64,000 bases of DNA from Roseibium limicola (GCF_017313085.1 NZ_JAFLNF010000001.1:744001-808000); one strand, 5' to 3'. Shown: positions 1 to 8,952, numbered from the stretch's first letter. A program made the numbers and translations. Notes: generated by a model from the sequence alone, not told the origin.

Positions 1-165
1 ATGACGGTTCAGCTGAACAACATCGTCAATTCCACGCAAGGGGTGAAGGAATACAACGTCAACATGGCCGCCACCATTCTGACCGGCCTTGTCCCCCTGA
101 CGATCTACTTCATCTCCGGAAAACTCTTCGTCCGCGGCATCGCCGCCGGAGCAGTAAAAGGCTGA
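1..165 (+). CDS. Sugar ABC transporter permease, C-terminal end (partial)
   Basis: Frame 1 is open from the window edge to TGA at 163-165 and encodes the last 54 residues of a protein that starts upstream. The tail has one hydrophobic helix (about residues 23-42 of the visible part) followed by FVRGIAAGAVKG. That is the characteristic C-terminus of MalG/UgpE-type permeases of the CUT1 family: the last transmembrane helix, then the (F/V)xxGxxxGAVKG tail. The ATG at position 1 is internal, not a start. The stop lies 11 bp before the ATPase gene, so both belong to one carbohydrate importer operon. The substrate is not visible here. The downstream GH43 and sugar-converting enzymes suggest an oligosaccharide or glycoside (inference). 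Confidence 0.85.
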   Translation: MTVQLNNIVNSTQGVKEYNVNMAATILTGLVPLTIYFISGKLFVRGIAAGAVKG

Positions 166-176
166 GGGCTGACGCC

Positions 177-1265
177 ATGGAACCGAGTATCTCAATCAAC
201 CAACTGTCCTTGAACTTCGGCGCGCTGAATGTCCTGCGGGACCTCAACCTGGAAGTCGGTCAAGGGGAATTTCTCGTCCTTCTCGGCTCGTCCGGATGCG
301 GCAAGTCGACCCTGCTTAACTGCATCGCCGGACTGCTCGATATCAGCGGCGGACAGATTTTCATCGGCGGGCGAAACGTCACCTGGGAAGAGCCGTCAAA
401 ACGCGGCATCGGCATGGTGTTCCAGAGCTACGCGCTCTACCCGCAAATGACTGTCGCCGGCAATTTGAGTTTCGGTCTGAAAAACGCCGGACTGCCTAAA
501 GACGAGATCAAGGCCCGCGTCGACCGCACCGCCAAGGTGCTGCAGATCGAGCCACTGCTCGACCGCAAGCCAGCAGCCTTGTCGGGTGGCCAACGCCAAC
601 GCGCAGCCATTGGCCGAGCGTTGGTGCGCGATGCCGACGTCTTTCTTTTTGACGAGCCGCTATCAAATCTCGATGCCAAACTGCGCGCCGATCTGCGTGT
701 GGAGATCAAGCAGCTTCATCAAAAGCTCAAGAACACGATGATCTATGTGACCCACGATCAGATCGAGGCCATGACCCTGGCAGACCGTATCGCCATCATG
801 CGCGGCGGCAACATCCTCCAGCTGGCGTCACCACACGAGATCTACAATCGTCCAGCCAACAAGTATGTCGCCAAGTTTATCGGCTCTCCGTCGATGAACT
901 TTTTCGATGGTCAGGTTGGCGGCGGCGACAGTCTGCATTTCTCAAACAACGACCTTTCATTGCCGCTCACCGGATATGACTTCGTCGACCCCGCAGCCCC
1001 GTACGGCAATGCCTACCTCGGCGTCCGTCCTGAGCATGTCATGACCGGTCCTGAGGCCAGTCAGGCGCCAGTGCAGATAGAAGCCGAGATCGAGTTGGTC
1101 GAGCCACTCGGGTCAGACACATTCGCCCGTGTTCTCGCCAGAGAAATGGTCCTCTGGGTCCGTCTCGACGGCCAGGCCACACCGCATCCCGGCGACCAGA
1201 TCCTTCTCGGGATCGATCCATCCCGGGTTCACCTTTTCGACAAGACAACGGAAGAACGGCTGTAG
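177..1265 (+). CDS. CUT1-family sugar ABC transporter ATP-binding protein (UgpC/MalK type)
   Basis: The 362-residue protein energises import of a carbohydrate from the cytoplasmic face of the inner membrane. It has a Walker A GSSGCGKST (about residues 37-45), Q-loop (MVFQSYALYPQ), ABC signature LSGGQRQR, Walker B VFLFDEPLSNLDA and switch His in YVTHDQIEA. A C-terminal TOBE/OB extension follows from about residue 235 (GVRPEHV is typical). Length and architecture match MalK/UgpC proteins that usually serve CUT1 permeases. It lies directly after the permease tail and before sugar-metabolising genes. The exact substrate is unknown; naming it UgpC would only reflect family resemblance. Family assignment is very secure. 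Confidence 0.95.
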   Translation: MEPSISINQLSLNFGALNVLRDLNLEVGQGEFLVLLGSSGCGKSTLLNCIAGLLDISGGQIFIGGRNVTWEEPSKRGIGMVFQSYALYPQMTVAGNLSFGLKNAGLPKDEIKARVDRTAKVLQIEPLLDRKPAALSGGQRQRAAIGRALVRDADVFLFDEPLSNLDAKLRADLRVEIKQLHQKLKNTMIYVTHDQIEAMTLADRIAIMRGGNILQLASPHEIYNRPANKYVAKFIGSPSMNFFDGQVGGGDSLHFSNNDLSLPLTGYDFVDPAAPYGNAYLGVRPEHVMTGPEASQAPVQIEAEIELVEPLGSDTFARVLAREMVLWVRLDGQATPHPGDQILLGIDPSRVHLFDKTTEERL

Positions 1266-1302
1266 CGCCAGCCTCTCCCATCTCACAAACAGGATTTCTA
1301 GA

Positions 1303-2049
1303 ATGGATATTTCCTTTCAGCTTTATTCCGCCCGCGAGTTCACACCCTGGGATGGTGTCCTCAAGCAACTATCAGAACTCGGGTACACCCAGGTCGAAGG
1401 CTTCGCTGGCAACTATGAGGATCCGGCCACCTTCCGCGCCATGCTCAACACATACGGACTCACCATGCCTTCGGGGCATTTCTTCCCCATGGAGCAGTTC
1501 GAGGAGGACATCGCCAAGGTCATCGCCACCGCCAAGACGCTCGGTATGTCCCGGGTTTTCGTTCCTGCCGTTCCACCGGCGCAACGCTCTGCCAGCAAGG
1601 AAGACTGGAGCGCAGTCGCCAAGCGTCTGGAGGCGATTGCCGCCCAAATGAAGGCTGCCGGTCTGCGCTTTGGTTGGCACAACCATGATTTCGAGTTCAA
1701 GGCCTTCGACGACGGCAGTTTCCCGATGGAAATCATCTTGCGGGATGCGCCCTCTCTTGAGTGGGAAATGGACGTTGCGTGGGTTGCACGCGGTGGAGAA
1801 GATCCGCTTGCATGGATTGAACGCTACAAGGATCGCATCACCACGGCCCACGTGAAGGACATCGCCCCAGAGGGGGAATGTACCGACGAGGACGGCTGGG
1901 CTGACGTCGGTCAGGGCATCATGGACTGGAAGGCCATCATGGGGGCGCTACGCGCGATTGGCGTCGACCTCTTCGTCATGGAACACGACAAGCCCAGCAA
2001 TGCCGGCCGTTTTGCCTCCCGCTCCATCGAAGCTTTCCGCACCTACTGA
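1303..2049 (+). CDS. Sugar phosphate isomerase/epimerase family protein (TIM barrel)
   Basis: The 248-residue protein starts with MDISFQLYSAREF. The reading frame is open further upstream to 1129, but that part overlaps the ATPase gene, and the ATG at 1303 gives the normal N-terminus of the family. It belongs to the AP-endonuclease-2-like/xylose-isomerase-like TIM barrels. These bind a divalent metal with Glu, Asp, His and Glu; matching acidic and His positions occur in FGWHNHDFEF, WEMDVAWV, TAHVKDI and VMEHD. Such proteins interconvert keto and aldo sugars or 3-keto sugars, often with Gfo/Idh/MocA dehydrogenases, as here. A second member of the fold lies at 5890. The substrate is not determined. 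Confidence 0.9.
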   Translation: MDISFQLYSAREFTPWDGVLKQLSELGYTQVEGFAGNYEDPATFRAMLNTYGLTMPSGHFFPMEQFEEDIAKVIATAKTLGMSRVFVPAVPPAQRSASKEDWSAVAKRLEAIAAQMKAAGLRFGWHNHDFEFKAFDDGSFPMEIILRDAPSLEWEMDVAWVARGGEDPLAWIERYKDRITTAHVKDIAPEGECTDEDGWADVGQGIMDWKAIMGALRAIGVDLFVMEHDKPSNAGRFASRSIEAFRTY

Positions 2050-2061
2050 GGACACCCCCAC

Positions 2062-3183
2062 ATGACCAAGACACTTGGAATTGGCATTCTCGGCTGCGGC
2101 AACATCTCCGCCGCCTACATGCGCCTCTCGCCACTGTTTCGTGGCATCGAAGTGCGCGCCTGCGCCGACATCAACGAAGCTGCGGCCAAGGCCCGAGCGG
2201 AGGAATTCTCCCTGCGCGCCGAAACCGTCGAAGGACTGCTGGCGGCAGATGATATCGATATTGTCGTCAATCTGACCGTACCCAATGCCCACTTCGAGGT
2301 TTCAAAGAAGGTTCTCGAAGCCGGGAAGCACGTCTATTCGGAAAAACCCTTTGTCCTGAGCGTTGAGGAAGGTCAAGAGCTGGCACGTATCGCCAAGGCA
2401 AAAGGCCTGCGCGTTGGCTCGGCTCCCGACACCTTCCTCGGCGGATCACATCAGTTGGCGCGACACCTGATCGACAGCGATGCAGTCGGCAAAATCACCT
2501 CCGGCACCTGCTTCGTGCAGAGCCCCGGCATGGAAATGTGGCACCCAAACCCGGACTTCTTCTTTCAACCCGGTGGCGGCCCGATCCTTGACCTCGGCCC
2601 CTATTACGTTTCCAATCTGGTGCAGTTGCTCGGCCCGGTGAAGCGTGTTGTCGCCATGTGCTCAAAAGGTTCGCCCGAACGCACGATCACCTCGCAGCCG
2701 CGCTTCGGCGAAAAAATTCCAGTTGGAACACCCACGACCATTCACGCCGTTCTGCAATTCCACTCCGGCGCTCAGATCACCTATTGCGCCAGCTGGGACG
2801 TCTGGCAGCATGGCCACTCCAACATGGAACTCTACGGTCGCAACGGCACATTGCATGTGCCAGACCCGAACTTCTTCGGTGGTGAGGTTCGCATGACCGA
2901 GCTGGGAAGTTTCGTCAATATCAACGGATCCTGGGATCACCCCTTCTCCAAAGCCAACGACCGGACCCACGCCAATTACCGTACGGCAGGGCTGGCAGAC
3001 ATGGCTCAGGGAATTCTGGAAAATCGTCCACACCGTTGCTCTCTGGAGTTCTCTCTGCATGTTGTCGATGTGATGACAGCGATTCTCGCATCCGGTGAGC
3101 AAGGCGCCTTCATCGATATCAAGACCACCTGCGACCGGCCCGAGGCCTTGGACCCGCAGGCCGCACAAGGGCTTCTGGCCTAA
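2062..3183 (+). CDS. Gfo/Idh/MocA family oxidoreductase
   Basis: The 373-residue NAD(P)-dependent sugar dehydrogenase has an N-terminal Rossmann fold with GILGCGNISAAYM (about residues 7-19). The EKPF motif (about residue 94) is typical of the family and contributes the catalytic/nicotinamide-contacting Lys. The C-terminal alpha/beta domain contains the GGGPILDLGPYYV stretch and a following catalytic-region segment. The family oxidises or reduces hydroxyl groups of sugars and inositols. It starts 12 bp after the upstream isomerase gene, so the two are probably cotranslated and may act as a 3-keto-sugar dehydrogenase plus isomerase pair (inference). A paralogue with the same partner type follows at 6948-8096. 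Confidence 0.93.
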   Translation: MTKTLGIGILGCGNISAAYMRLSPLFRGIEVRACADINEAAAKARAEEFSLRAETVEGLLAADDIDIVVNLTVPNAHFEVSKKVLEAGKHVYSEKPFVLSVEEGQELARIAKAKGLRVGSAPDTFLGGSHQLARHLIDSDAVGKITSGTCFVQSPGMEMWHPNPDFFFQPGGGPILDLGPYYVSNLVQLLGPVKRVVAMCSKGSPERTITSQPRFGEKIPVGTPTTIHAVLQFHSGAQITYCASWDVWQHGHSNMELYGRNGTLHVPDPNFFGGEVRMTELGSFVNINGSWDHPFSKANDRTHANYRTAGLADMAQGILENRPHRCSLEFSLHVVDVMTAILASGEQGAFIDIKTTCDRPEALDPQAAQGLLA

Positions 3184-3195
3184 CTGGAGTTTTTA

Positions 3196-4242
3196 ATGAC
3201 CTGGACTGCAGCGCCCACACGCTACGACGACATGGTGTACCGCCGCTGTGGGAAATCAGGGCTCAAACTGCCCGCGATTTCCCTCGGCCTCTGGCACAAC
3301 TTTGGCGATGACACGCCCCATGACACAAAACGCGACATCGCCCGAACTGCCTTCGATCTGGGCATCACCCATTTCGATCTGGCCAACAACTACGGCCCGA
3401 AACCCGGTTCCGCAGAAACCGCCTTTGGCGAGCTGCTCCGCACCGACTTTGCGCCTTACCGCGATGAGATGATCATCTCGTCCAAGGCCGGCTACGAAAT
3501 GTGGCCCGGTCCGTATGGCGAATGGGGAAGCCGCAAATATCTGATCTCCTCCTGTGATCAATCTCTGAAGCGGATGGGGCTCGACTACGTCGATATATTC
3601 TATTCCCACCGCTTTGATCCGGAGACACCGCTGGAAGAAACGATGATGGCCCTGGATCACATCGTTCGCTCCGGACGCGCGCTCTATGTCGGGATCTCCT
3701 CTTACAACTCGCAGCGCACGCGCGAAGCGATCAAGATCCTCAATGAGCTGGGCACGCCCTGCCTTATTCACCAGCCAAGCTACTCCATGATCAACCGCTG
3801 GGTTGAAGAAGACGGCCTGCTCGACACTTTGGAAGACCTCGGCGTCGGTTCCATCGCCTTCTCGCCGCTGGCACAGGGCATGCTGACCGGCAAATACCTG
3901 AAGGAGATCCCGGAAGGCAGCCGTGCGACCCAGGGCAAATCCCTGCGCAAGGACTTTCTCAGCGATGAAAACCTGGCGACCATCCGTGCACTGAACAGCA
4001 TTGCCGAAAAGCGCGGCCAGACCCTGGCTCAGCTCGCCCTTGCCTGGGTGCTGCGCAAGGAACGTGTCACCACGGCCCTGATCGGCGCCAGCCGGCCTGA
4101 GCAGGTGCGTGACTGCGTCGGCGCCATCGGCAACCTCGACTTCTCCGAAGCAGAACTGAAAGAGATCGAGGACACCACACGCGAGGCTGACATCAACCTC
4201 TGGGCGGCATCGGCGGAACGCAAAGGCCCACAGCGCAAATGA
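3196..4242 (+). CDS. Aldo/keto reductase (YghZ-like)
   Basis: The 348-residue NADPH-dependent aldo/keto reductase keeps the complete catalytic tetrad: Asp61 (THFDLANNYG), Tyr66, Lys97 (SSKAGY) and His138 (FYSHRFD). The motif GPYGEWGSRKYL and overall length resemble E. coli YghZ, an L-glyceraldehyde-3-phosphate/methylglyoxal reductase. NADPH-binding residues sit near the C-terminus (LIGASRPEQV). Its stop overlaps the start of the GH43 gene by ATGA, so the two are translationally coupled. In this operon it may reduce an aldose or a breakdown aldehyde. The real substrate cannot be read from sequence. Confidence 0.92.
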   Translation: MTWTAAPTRYDDMVYRRCGKSGLKLPAISLGLWHNFGDDTPHDTKRDIARTAFDLGITHFDLANNYGPKPGSAETAFGELLRTDFAPYRDEMIISSKAGYEMWPGPYGEWGSRKYLISSCDQSLKRMGLDYVDIFYSHRFDPETPLEETMMALDHIVRSGRALYVGISSYNSQRTREAIKILNELGTPCLIHQPSYSMINRWVEEDGLLDTLEDLGVGSIAFSPLAQGMLTGKYLKEIPEGSRATQGKSLRKDFLSDENLATIRALNSIAEKRGQTLAQLALAWVLRKERVTTALIGASRPEQVRDCVGAIGNLDFSEAELKEIEDTTREADINLWAASAERKGPQRK

Positions 4243-5846
4243 TCCGCAACCCCATCCTGCCAGGCTTCAATCCGGATCCCTCGATCTGTCGGGCCGGCGA
4301 TGAGTATTTCATCGCCACCTCCACCTTCGAGTGGTTCCCCGGCGTTCAGATCCATCGCTCCAGCGATCTGGTCAGTTGGGATCTGGCCTGCCGTCCGCTG
4401 TCGCGGGCAAGCCAGCTCGACATGCGTGGCAATCCGGACAGCGGCGGCATCTGGGCGCCCTGTCTGAGCCACGCGGACGGGCGCTTCTGGCTGGTCTACA
4501 CGGACGTCAAGCGGCTGGATGGGAACTTCAAGGACGCGCATAACTACATCGTGACTGCTCCGGGGATCGAAGGTCCCTGGAGCGATCCGATCTATGTCTC
4601 GTCTCACGGGTTTGACCCGTCACTGTTCCATGATGACGATGGCCGCAAGTGGTTCCTGGTCCTGCAGTGGAACCACATCTCAAATTCCATCGGTGGCCAC
4701 CCCAAACATCCCGCCTTTGATGGCATTCTTCTTCAGGAATGGTCGGAAACGGATGGACTGATCGGCAAGCCGACGAAAATCTTCTCAGGCAGCTCCCATG
4801 GCCTCAGCGAAGGCCCGCATCTGTCGAAGCGCAACGGCTGGTATTATCTCACCATCGCGGAAGGCGGCACCGGCTATGGACATGCGGTCACCATGGCGCG
4901 CTCTCGCCGGATCGACGGACCTTACGAGATCCACCCGGATACCCACCTGATCACAGCCAAAGACACGCCGGACAATCCTCTGCAACGTGCCGGGCATGGC
5001 CAGATCATAGAGACGCCGACCGGTGAGACCTATCATACCCACCTCTGTTCACGTCCGATCGACGGACCGCAAGGAGGGCGCTTTTCGCCTCTGGGTCGCG
5101 AAACGGCCATTCAGAAATGCGTCTGGCGCGATGACTGGCTCTACCTTGAGCATGGGTCATCCTTGCCTCTGCTCGACGTCCCTTCGCCCGGAAATGCAGA
5201 CCCCCGCCCCGCAAAACGCGTGGAGCGCACCTTCGATGGTGAAGAACTGCCCGAGGAATTCCAATGGCTGCGCACCCCCTACCCCGATCGGCTCTTTCAG
5301 TTGACCGGATCATCCCTTCAATTGATCGGGCGCGAAAGCCTCGGCAGCTGGTTTGAGCAATCTCTGGTCGCACGTCGCCAGGAACACCTGACCTACCGCG
5401 CCGAAACCACGCTGACAGCCTTTGATCCCGACACCTATCAGCAGGCTGCCGGCCTCACGACCTACTACAACCGGCACAAGCTGCATTTCATGGCCGTCAG
5501 CTGGGATGCCCGACTGGGACGTTGTCTGACCCTGATGTCTTGCCCCGGCAGTTGGCCCGATGCCCAGCTTTCCTACCCGGCTGAGCCGATCGCGCTCGCC
5601 GATGGCCCGGTCGACCTTGCCGTTGAAGTTGACCATGCGCGCCAACAGTTCTTCTGGCGACAAGACAACGCCCAATGGCAGACCTTTGGTCCGGTGCTCG
5701 ACGCCAGCGTGATTTCCGATGAAGGCGGGCGCGGCGAACACGGATCCTTCACCGGCGCTTTCATCGGCATGCTGGCTTTCGATGTGACCGGCCTTGGCAG
5801 GACCGCCGACTTCAATCGATTTTCCTATGCGCCCGAAGGCACTTGA
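4239..5846 (+). CDS. Glycoside hydrolase family 43 beta-xylosidase-like protein
   Basis: The 535-residue enzyme has the usual length of GH43 XynB-type beta-xylosidases. The N-terminal five-bladed propeller carries the catalytic base Asp13 (GFNPDPSI), the pKa-modulating Asp126 (GFDPSLF) and the acid Glu191 (LSEGPHL). The C-terminal part from about residue 330 looks like the GH43 C2 beta-sandwich. No signal peptide is seen, so it should act in the cytoplasm on imported xylo-oligosaccharides or related alpha-L-arabino/beta-xylosides, consistent with the ABC importer at the start of the operon. It overlaps the aldo/keto reductase gene by 4 bp. Linkage specificity within GH43 is not fixed by these motifs. 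Confidence 0.93.
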   Translation: MIRNPILPGFNPDPSICRAGDEYFIATSTFEWFPGVQIHRSSDLVSWDLACRPLSRASQLDMRGNPDSGGIWAPCLSHADGRFWLVYTDVKRLDGNFKDAHNYIVTAPGIEGPWSDPIYVSSHGFDPSLFHDDDGRKWFLVLQWNHISNSIGGHPKHPAFDGILLQEWSETDGLIGKPTKIFSGSSHGLSEGPHLSKRNGWYYLTIAEGGTGYGHAVTMARSRRIDGPYEIHPDTHLITAKDTPDNPLQRAGHGQIIETPTGETYHTHLCSRPIDGPQGGRFSPLGRETAIQKCVWRDDWLYLEHGSSLPLLDVPSPGNADPRPAKRVERTFDGEELPEEFQWLRTPYPDRLFQLTGSSLQLIGRESLGSWFEQSLVARRQEHLTYRAETTLTAFDPDTYQQAAGLTTYYNRHKLHFMAVSWDARLGRCLTLMSCPGSWPDAQLSYPAEPIALADGPVDLAVEVDHARQQFFWRQDNAQWQTFGPVLDASVISDEGGRGEHGSFTGAFIGMLAFDVTGLGRTADFNRFSYAPEGT

Positions 5847-5889
5847 GGCTGGCGCTTTACTGACCGACTGTTTGACAAAGGAGTTCCCC

Positions 5890-6951
5890 ATGGCCGGATT
5901 GATCAAGGGTCCCGCGCTGTTTCTGGCGCAATTCGCCGGTGATGAAGCCCCCTTCAACTCCTTGCAGAACATCGCCGAATGGGCCGCCAGCCTTGGCTAC
6001 AGGGGCGTCCAGATCCCCACTTTCGACGCCCGCTTCTTCGATCTCGACAAGGCCGCGGAAAGCGATGGCTATTGCGACGAGATCAAAGGCATCTGCGCTG
6101 AAGCCGGCGTCGAGATCACCGAGCTGTCGAGCCATCTTCAGGGCCAGCTGGTGGCCGTGCATCCCGCCTATGACATTGCCTTCGACGGCTTCGCCCCTGC
6201 CAGTGTTCACGGCAATCCCAAGGCGCGTCAGGAATGGGCCGTCGACCAGATGAAGAAGGCTGCTATCGCCTCGCGCCGTCTTGGCCTTGATACCTCCGTC
6301 AGCTTCACAGGTTCCCTTGCCTTCCCCTATCTTTATCCTTGGCCACAACGCCCGGCAGGTCTTATCGACGAAGCCTTCGGCGAACTGGCCAAACGTTGGA
6401 AGCCGATCCTCGATGTCTATGAAGACAATGGTGTCGACATCGGCTACGAGATCCACCCTGGTGAGGACGTCTTTGACGGCGCCACCTTCGAGATGTTCCT
6501 GGAGGCGCTTGACGGCCACTCCCGCTGCCAGATCAACTATGATCCGTCGCACTTCCTGCTGCAGCAGATGGACTACCTCGCCTTCATCGACATCTACCAT
6601 GAGCGCATCTGCGCCTTTCATGTGAAGGATGCGGAGTTCAATCCGGATGGCCGTCAGGGCGTCTACTCCGGCTATCAGAGCTGGACCCAACGGGCCGGCC
6701 GGTTCCGCTCTCTCGGCGACGGTCAGGTCGACTTCGGCGGCATCTTTTCCAAGCTTGCCCAGTATGACTATGACAGCTGGGCCGTGCTGGAATGGGAGTG
6801 CTGCCTCAAGTCGCCGCAACAAGGCGCTGCAGAAGGCGCACCCTTTATCGAAAGCCACATCATCGACGTCACCGACAAGGCATTCGATGATTTTGCCGGA
6901 GCAGAAACGGACAAGGCGCAGCTGCGCGCAATGCTGGGACTTGCACAATGA
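5890..6951 (+). CDS. Sugar phosphate isomerase/epimerase family protein (TIM barrel), second copy
   Basis: The 353-residue xylose-isomerase-like TIM-barrel protein is longer than the copy at 1303. The start MAGLIKGPALFLAQF follows a GGAG-type ribosome site (AAAGGAG at 5878-5884); an earlier in-frame start at 5794 overlaps the GH43 gene and is rejected. Metal-ligand-like residues appear in IGYEIHPGEDVFDG, CQINYDPSHF, CAFHVKDAEF and VLEWECCL. The family isomerises or epimerises sugars and inosose-type compounds and often pairs with Gfo/Idh/MocA enzymes. The next gene, overlapping by ATGA, is such an oxidoreductase. Substrate unknown. Confidence 0.92.
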   Translation: MAGLIKGPALFLAQFAGDEAPFNSLQNIAEWAASLGYRGVQIPTFDARFFDLDKAAESDGYCDEIKGICAEAGVEITELSSHLQGQLVAVHPAYDIAFDGFAPASVHGNPKARQEWAVDQMKKAAIASRRLGLDTSVSFTGSLAFPYLYPWPQRPAGLIDEAFGELAKRWKPILDVYEDNGVDIGYEIHPGEDVFDGATFEMFLEALDGHSRCQINYDPSHFLLQQMDYLAFIDIYHERICAFHVKDAEFNPDGRQGVYSGYQSWTQRAGRFRSLGDGQVDFGGIFSKLAQYDYDSWAVLEWECCLKSPQQGAAEGAPFIESHIIDVTDKAFDDFAGAETDKAQLRAMLGLAQ

Positions 6952-8096
6952 AACCTTTGAAACTGGGAATGGTCGGCGGCGGTCAAGGCGCCTTTATCGG
7001 TGCAGTTCACCGTATCGCCTCGCGCATTGATGGGCACTGGGATCTGGTTGCCGGCGCCCTGAGCTCCGATCCTGTCCGCGCCCGAGCCTCTGCCAGTGAG
7101 CTCAATATCGCACCTGAACGGGCCTATACCGATTTCATCGATATGGCTGCTCGTGAAGCGGCCCGCGCCGATGGCATTGACGCAGTCGCCATCGTCACAC
7201 CCAACCACATGCATGCGGCCCCGGCAATTGCCTTTCTGGAAGCTGGCATCAACGTGATCTGCGACAAGCCTCTGGCCTCCACCCTGCAGGAAGCAGAGGC
7301 CATCGCGACGGCAGTCAGCCGCAGCAATGCCCGCTTTTTCCTGACCCACAATTACACCGCCTATCCGCTGATCCGCCAGGCAAGGGAGATGATCGCTCGC
7401 GGCGACCTCGGCAAACTTCGCCTCATCCAGGTTGAATATGTCCAGGACTGGCTGACTCAAGAACTGCACAACAAGCAGGCCGACTGGCGCACCGATCCGG
7501 CACGTTCAGGTGCCGGCGGCTGCGTTGGTGATATCGGCACCCACGCCTACAACCTCGCCACTTACGTCTCCGGCCTAAGCGCGACAGAACTCGCAGCCGA
7601 TCTCGACAGTTTTGTCCCCGGCCGGCAGGTCGATGACAACGTCCACGTGATGATGCGCTATGAAAATGGCGCCAAGGGACTGCTCTGGTCCTCGCAGGTC
7701 GCGCCGGGCAATGAAAACGGCTTGCGCTTGCGTATCTTCGGCGAGAAAGCCGGCATCGAATGGGGACAGGAAGCCCCCAACCAGATGCGGTTCACCCCAT
7801 TCGGTGAACCGACACGCATTCTGACCAGAGCCGGCGCCGAGGCGACCCCGGCAGGAAGCCGCAACATCCGCGCGCCCGGCGGCCATCCGGAAGGATATCT
7901 GGAAGCCTTCGCAACACTTTACGCAGAGGCCGCACAGATCATCCGGGCAGATCGCGGACAGGCAACACCAGATCTGGAAAGCCATACGCCAGACATCGAT
8001 GACGGGCTGAACGGCATGAGATTTATTGCAGCTTGTATTGCATCCTCCCGCGACAATGCTGCATGGAAAGCCCTCCTTGGCGAGCAGGTCACATGA
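6948..8096 (+). CDS. Gfo/Idh/MocA family oxidoreductase, second copy
   Basis: The 382-residue NAD(P)-dependent dehydrogenase has a Rossmann motif GMVGGGQGAFIGAVHR (about residues 6-21), IVTPNHMH and CDKPLAS, the family's EKP-type motif with Asp-Lys-Pro. GAGGCVGDIGTHAYNLA (near residue 190) is the typical GG..DxGxH signature with an active-site His. It overlaps the upstream isomerase gene by 4 bp, repeating the isomerase/oxidoreductase pairing seen at 1303-3183. It is the last gene of the glycoside-utilisation operon visible here. The product could be a keto-sugar dehydrogenase (inference); the substrate cannot be named. Confidence 0.93.
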   Translation: MKPLKLGMVGGGQGAFIGAVHRIASRIDGHWDLVAGALSSDPVRARASASELNIAPERAYTDFIDMAAREAARADGIDAVAIVTPNHMHAAPAIAFLEAGINVICDKPLASTLQEAEAIATAVSRSNARFFLTHNYTAYPLIRQAREMIARGDLGKLRLIQVEYVQDWLTQELHNKQADWRTDPARSGAGGCVGDIGTHAYNLATYVSGLSATELAADLDSFVPGRQVDDNVHVMMRYENGAKGLLWSSQVAPGNENGLRLRIFGEKAGIEWGQEAPNQMRFTPFGEPTRILTRAGAEATPAGSRNIRAPGGHPEGYLEAFATLYAEAAQIIRADRGQATPDLESHTPDIDDGLNGMRFIAACIASSRDNAAWKALLGEQVT

Positions 8097-8221
8097 ACCA
8101 AACCTGGTGGGCGCGATCGCATTCCTCAGGCTGACTTTGCCCCCATTCTGTCTGAAGTTGGGAACGATCTGCCACCCAGTGGGTTTGCAGATCAGACACA
8201 GCGAACAGAAAGGACGAAGAC

Positions 8222-8374
8222 ATGAGCAAGATCGACGTCAAGGAAGAAGCTGAAAAGATCCGCCAGAAGGCCGACAAGCAGAGCGCTGGCGACCAGCTCG
8301 GTGGTACCTTCCATGGCCAGGAACGAGATGCCGGAATGACGGCAACCTCAGGCCGGAAAACTGCCAACGGCTGA
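8222..8374 (+). CDS. Small hypothetical protein, 50 residues
   Basis: The ATG at 8222 follows AAAGGACGAAGAC, a good ribosome site. The product is a charged, probably helical and soluble 50-mer with a Lys/Glu-rich first half (MSKIDVKEEAEKIRQKADKQ) and a Gly-rich second half. I recognise no family. The gene stands alone, and a strong hairpin terminator follows at 8465-8500, so it looks like a monocistronic small gene. It is below the size most gene finders trust. The clear ribosome site and terminator are the main support. Confidence 0.55.
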   Translation: MSKIDVKEEAEKIRQKADKQSAGDQLGGTFHGQERDAGMTATSGRKTANG

Positions 8375-8464
8375 GCCACCGCTTAAGGCGATGTTTTGCC
8401 CGGTGGCCCCCGCCCACCCGAGCAGGAACATGCAGCCTCCACAGCAACTGACCTCCTAAGTCAC

Positions 8465-8500
8465 AAAAGCCCGTCCGGATCCCTCCGGCGGGCTTTTTGC
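8465..8500 (+). terminator. Rho-independent terminator after the 50-residue gene
   Basis: An inverted repeat (AAAAGCCCGTCCGG, loop atccct, CCGGCGGGCTTTTT) forms a GC-rich stem flanked by A and T runs. It can end transcripts from both directions. It closes the small gene at 8222 and insulates the YegP-like gene at 8573. Confidence 0.85.
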
Positions 8501-8572
8501 TGCCTTGCCTTAATTGCCGAAGATTGTTTCTAATAGGCTAGAACTTTGATTCTTTGACGGAAGGTTATGGAA

Positions 8573-8908
8573 ATGGCTGGGAAGTTTGAACTTTACAAGG
8601 ACAAAGCGGGTGAATTTCGGTTTCGCCTGAAAGCCGGCAACGGCGAGATTATTCTCGTTGGCGAAGGCTACAAGCGCAAAGCCAGTGCCTTGAATGGCAT
8701 TGAATCCATTCGCAAAAATTCTGTCATCGATCAACGCTATGAGCGCAAAGCAACCTCATCCGGCAAGCCGATGTTCAACCTGAAGGCCAGCAATGGCCAG
8801 ACGATCGGCACAAGCGAAGCCTACAGCAGCGACTCCGCCCGCGACAACGGTATTGAATCCGTCAAACGCAACGCCCCCGAAGCCAGCCTCGACGACCAGA
8901 TCGCCTGA
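8573..8908 (+). CDS. YegP-family protein (DUF1508, two tandem repeats)
   Basis: The 111-residue protein consists of two DUF1508 repeats. Repeat one runs from about residue 4 (FELYKDKAGEFRFRLKAGNGE) to about 50 and repeat two from about 55 (YERKATSSGKPMFNLKASNGQ) to about 100. Both end in the (N)GIES(I/V)K/R-N signature. The fold is a small beta-rich domain found in E. coli YegP; its function is not known. An ATG at 8567 is in frame, but the purine stretch AAGG at 8561-8564 is spaced for the ATG at 8573. The gene is flanked by terminators on both sides and is therefore monocistronic. Confidence 0.9.
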   Translation: MAGKFELYKDKAGEFRFRLKAGNGEIILVGEGYKRKASALNGIESIRKNSVIDQRYERKATSSGKPMFNLKASNGQTIGTSEAYSSDSARDNGIESVKRNAPEASLDDQIA

Positions 8909-8952
8909 TACAGCCGCCCGGTTCAACGCATAAGGAAGAGCCTTGAACTTAC

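Noticed and set aside
1129..1302. Upstream start for the first isomerase gene
   Set aside because: The extension overlaps the ATPase gene and has no family similarity; ATG 1303 gives the normal N-terminus.
5857..6948. 363-codon minus-strand frame opposite the second TIM-barrel gene
   Set aside because: The + strand codes for a clear family member with ATGA coupling to the next gene; the antisense frame is a shadow.
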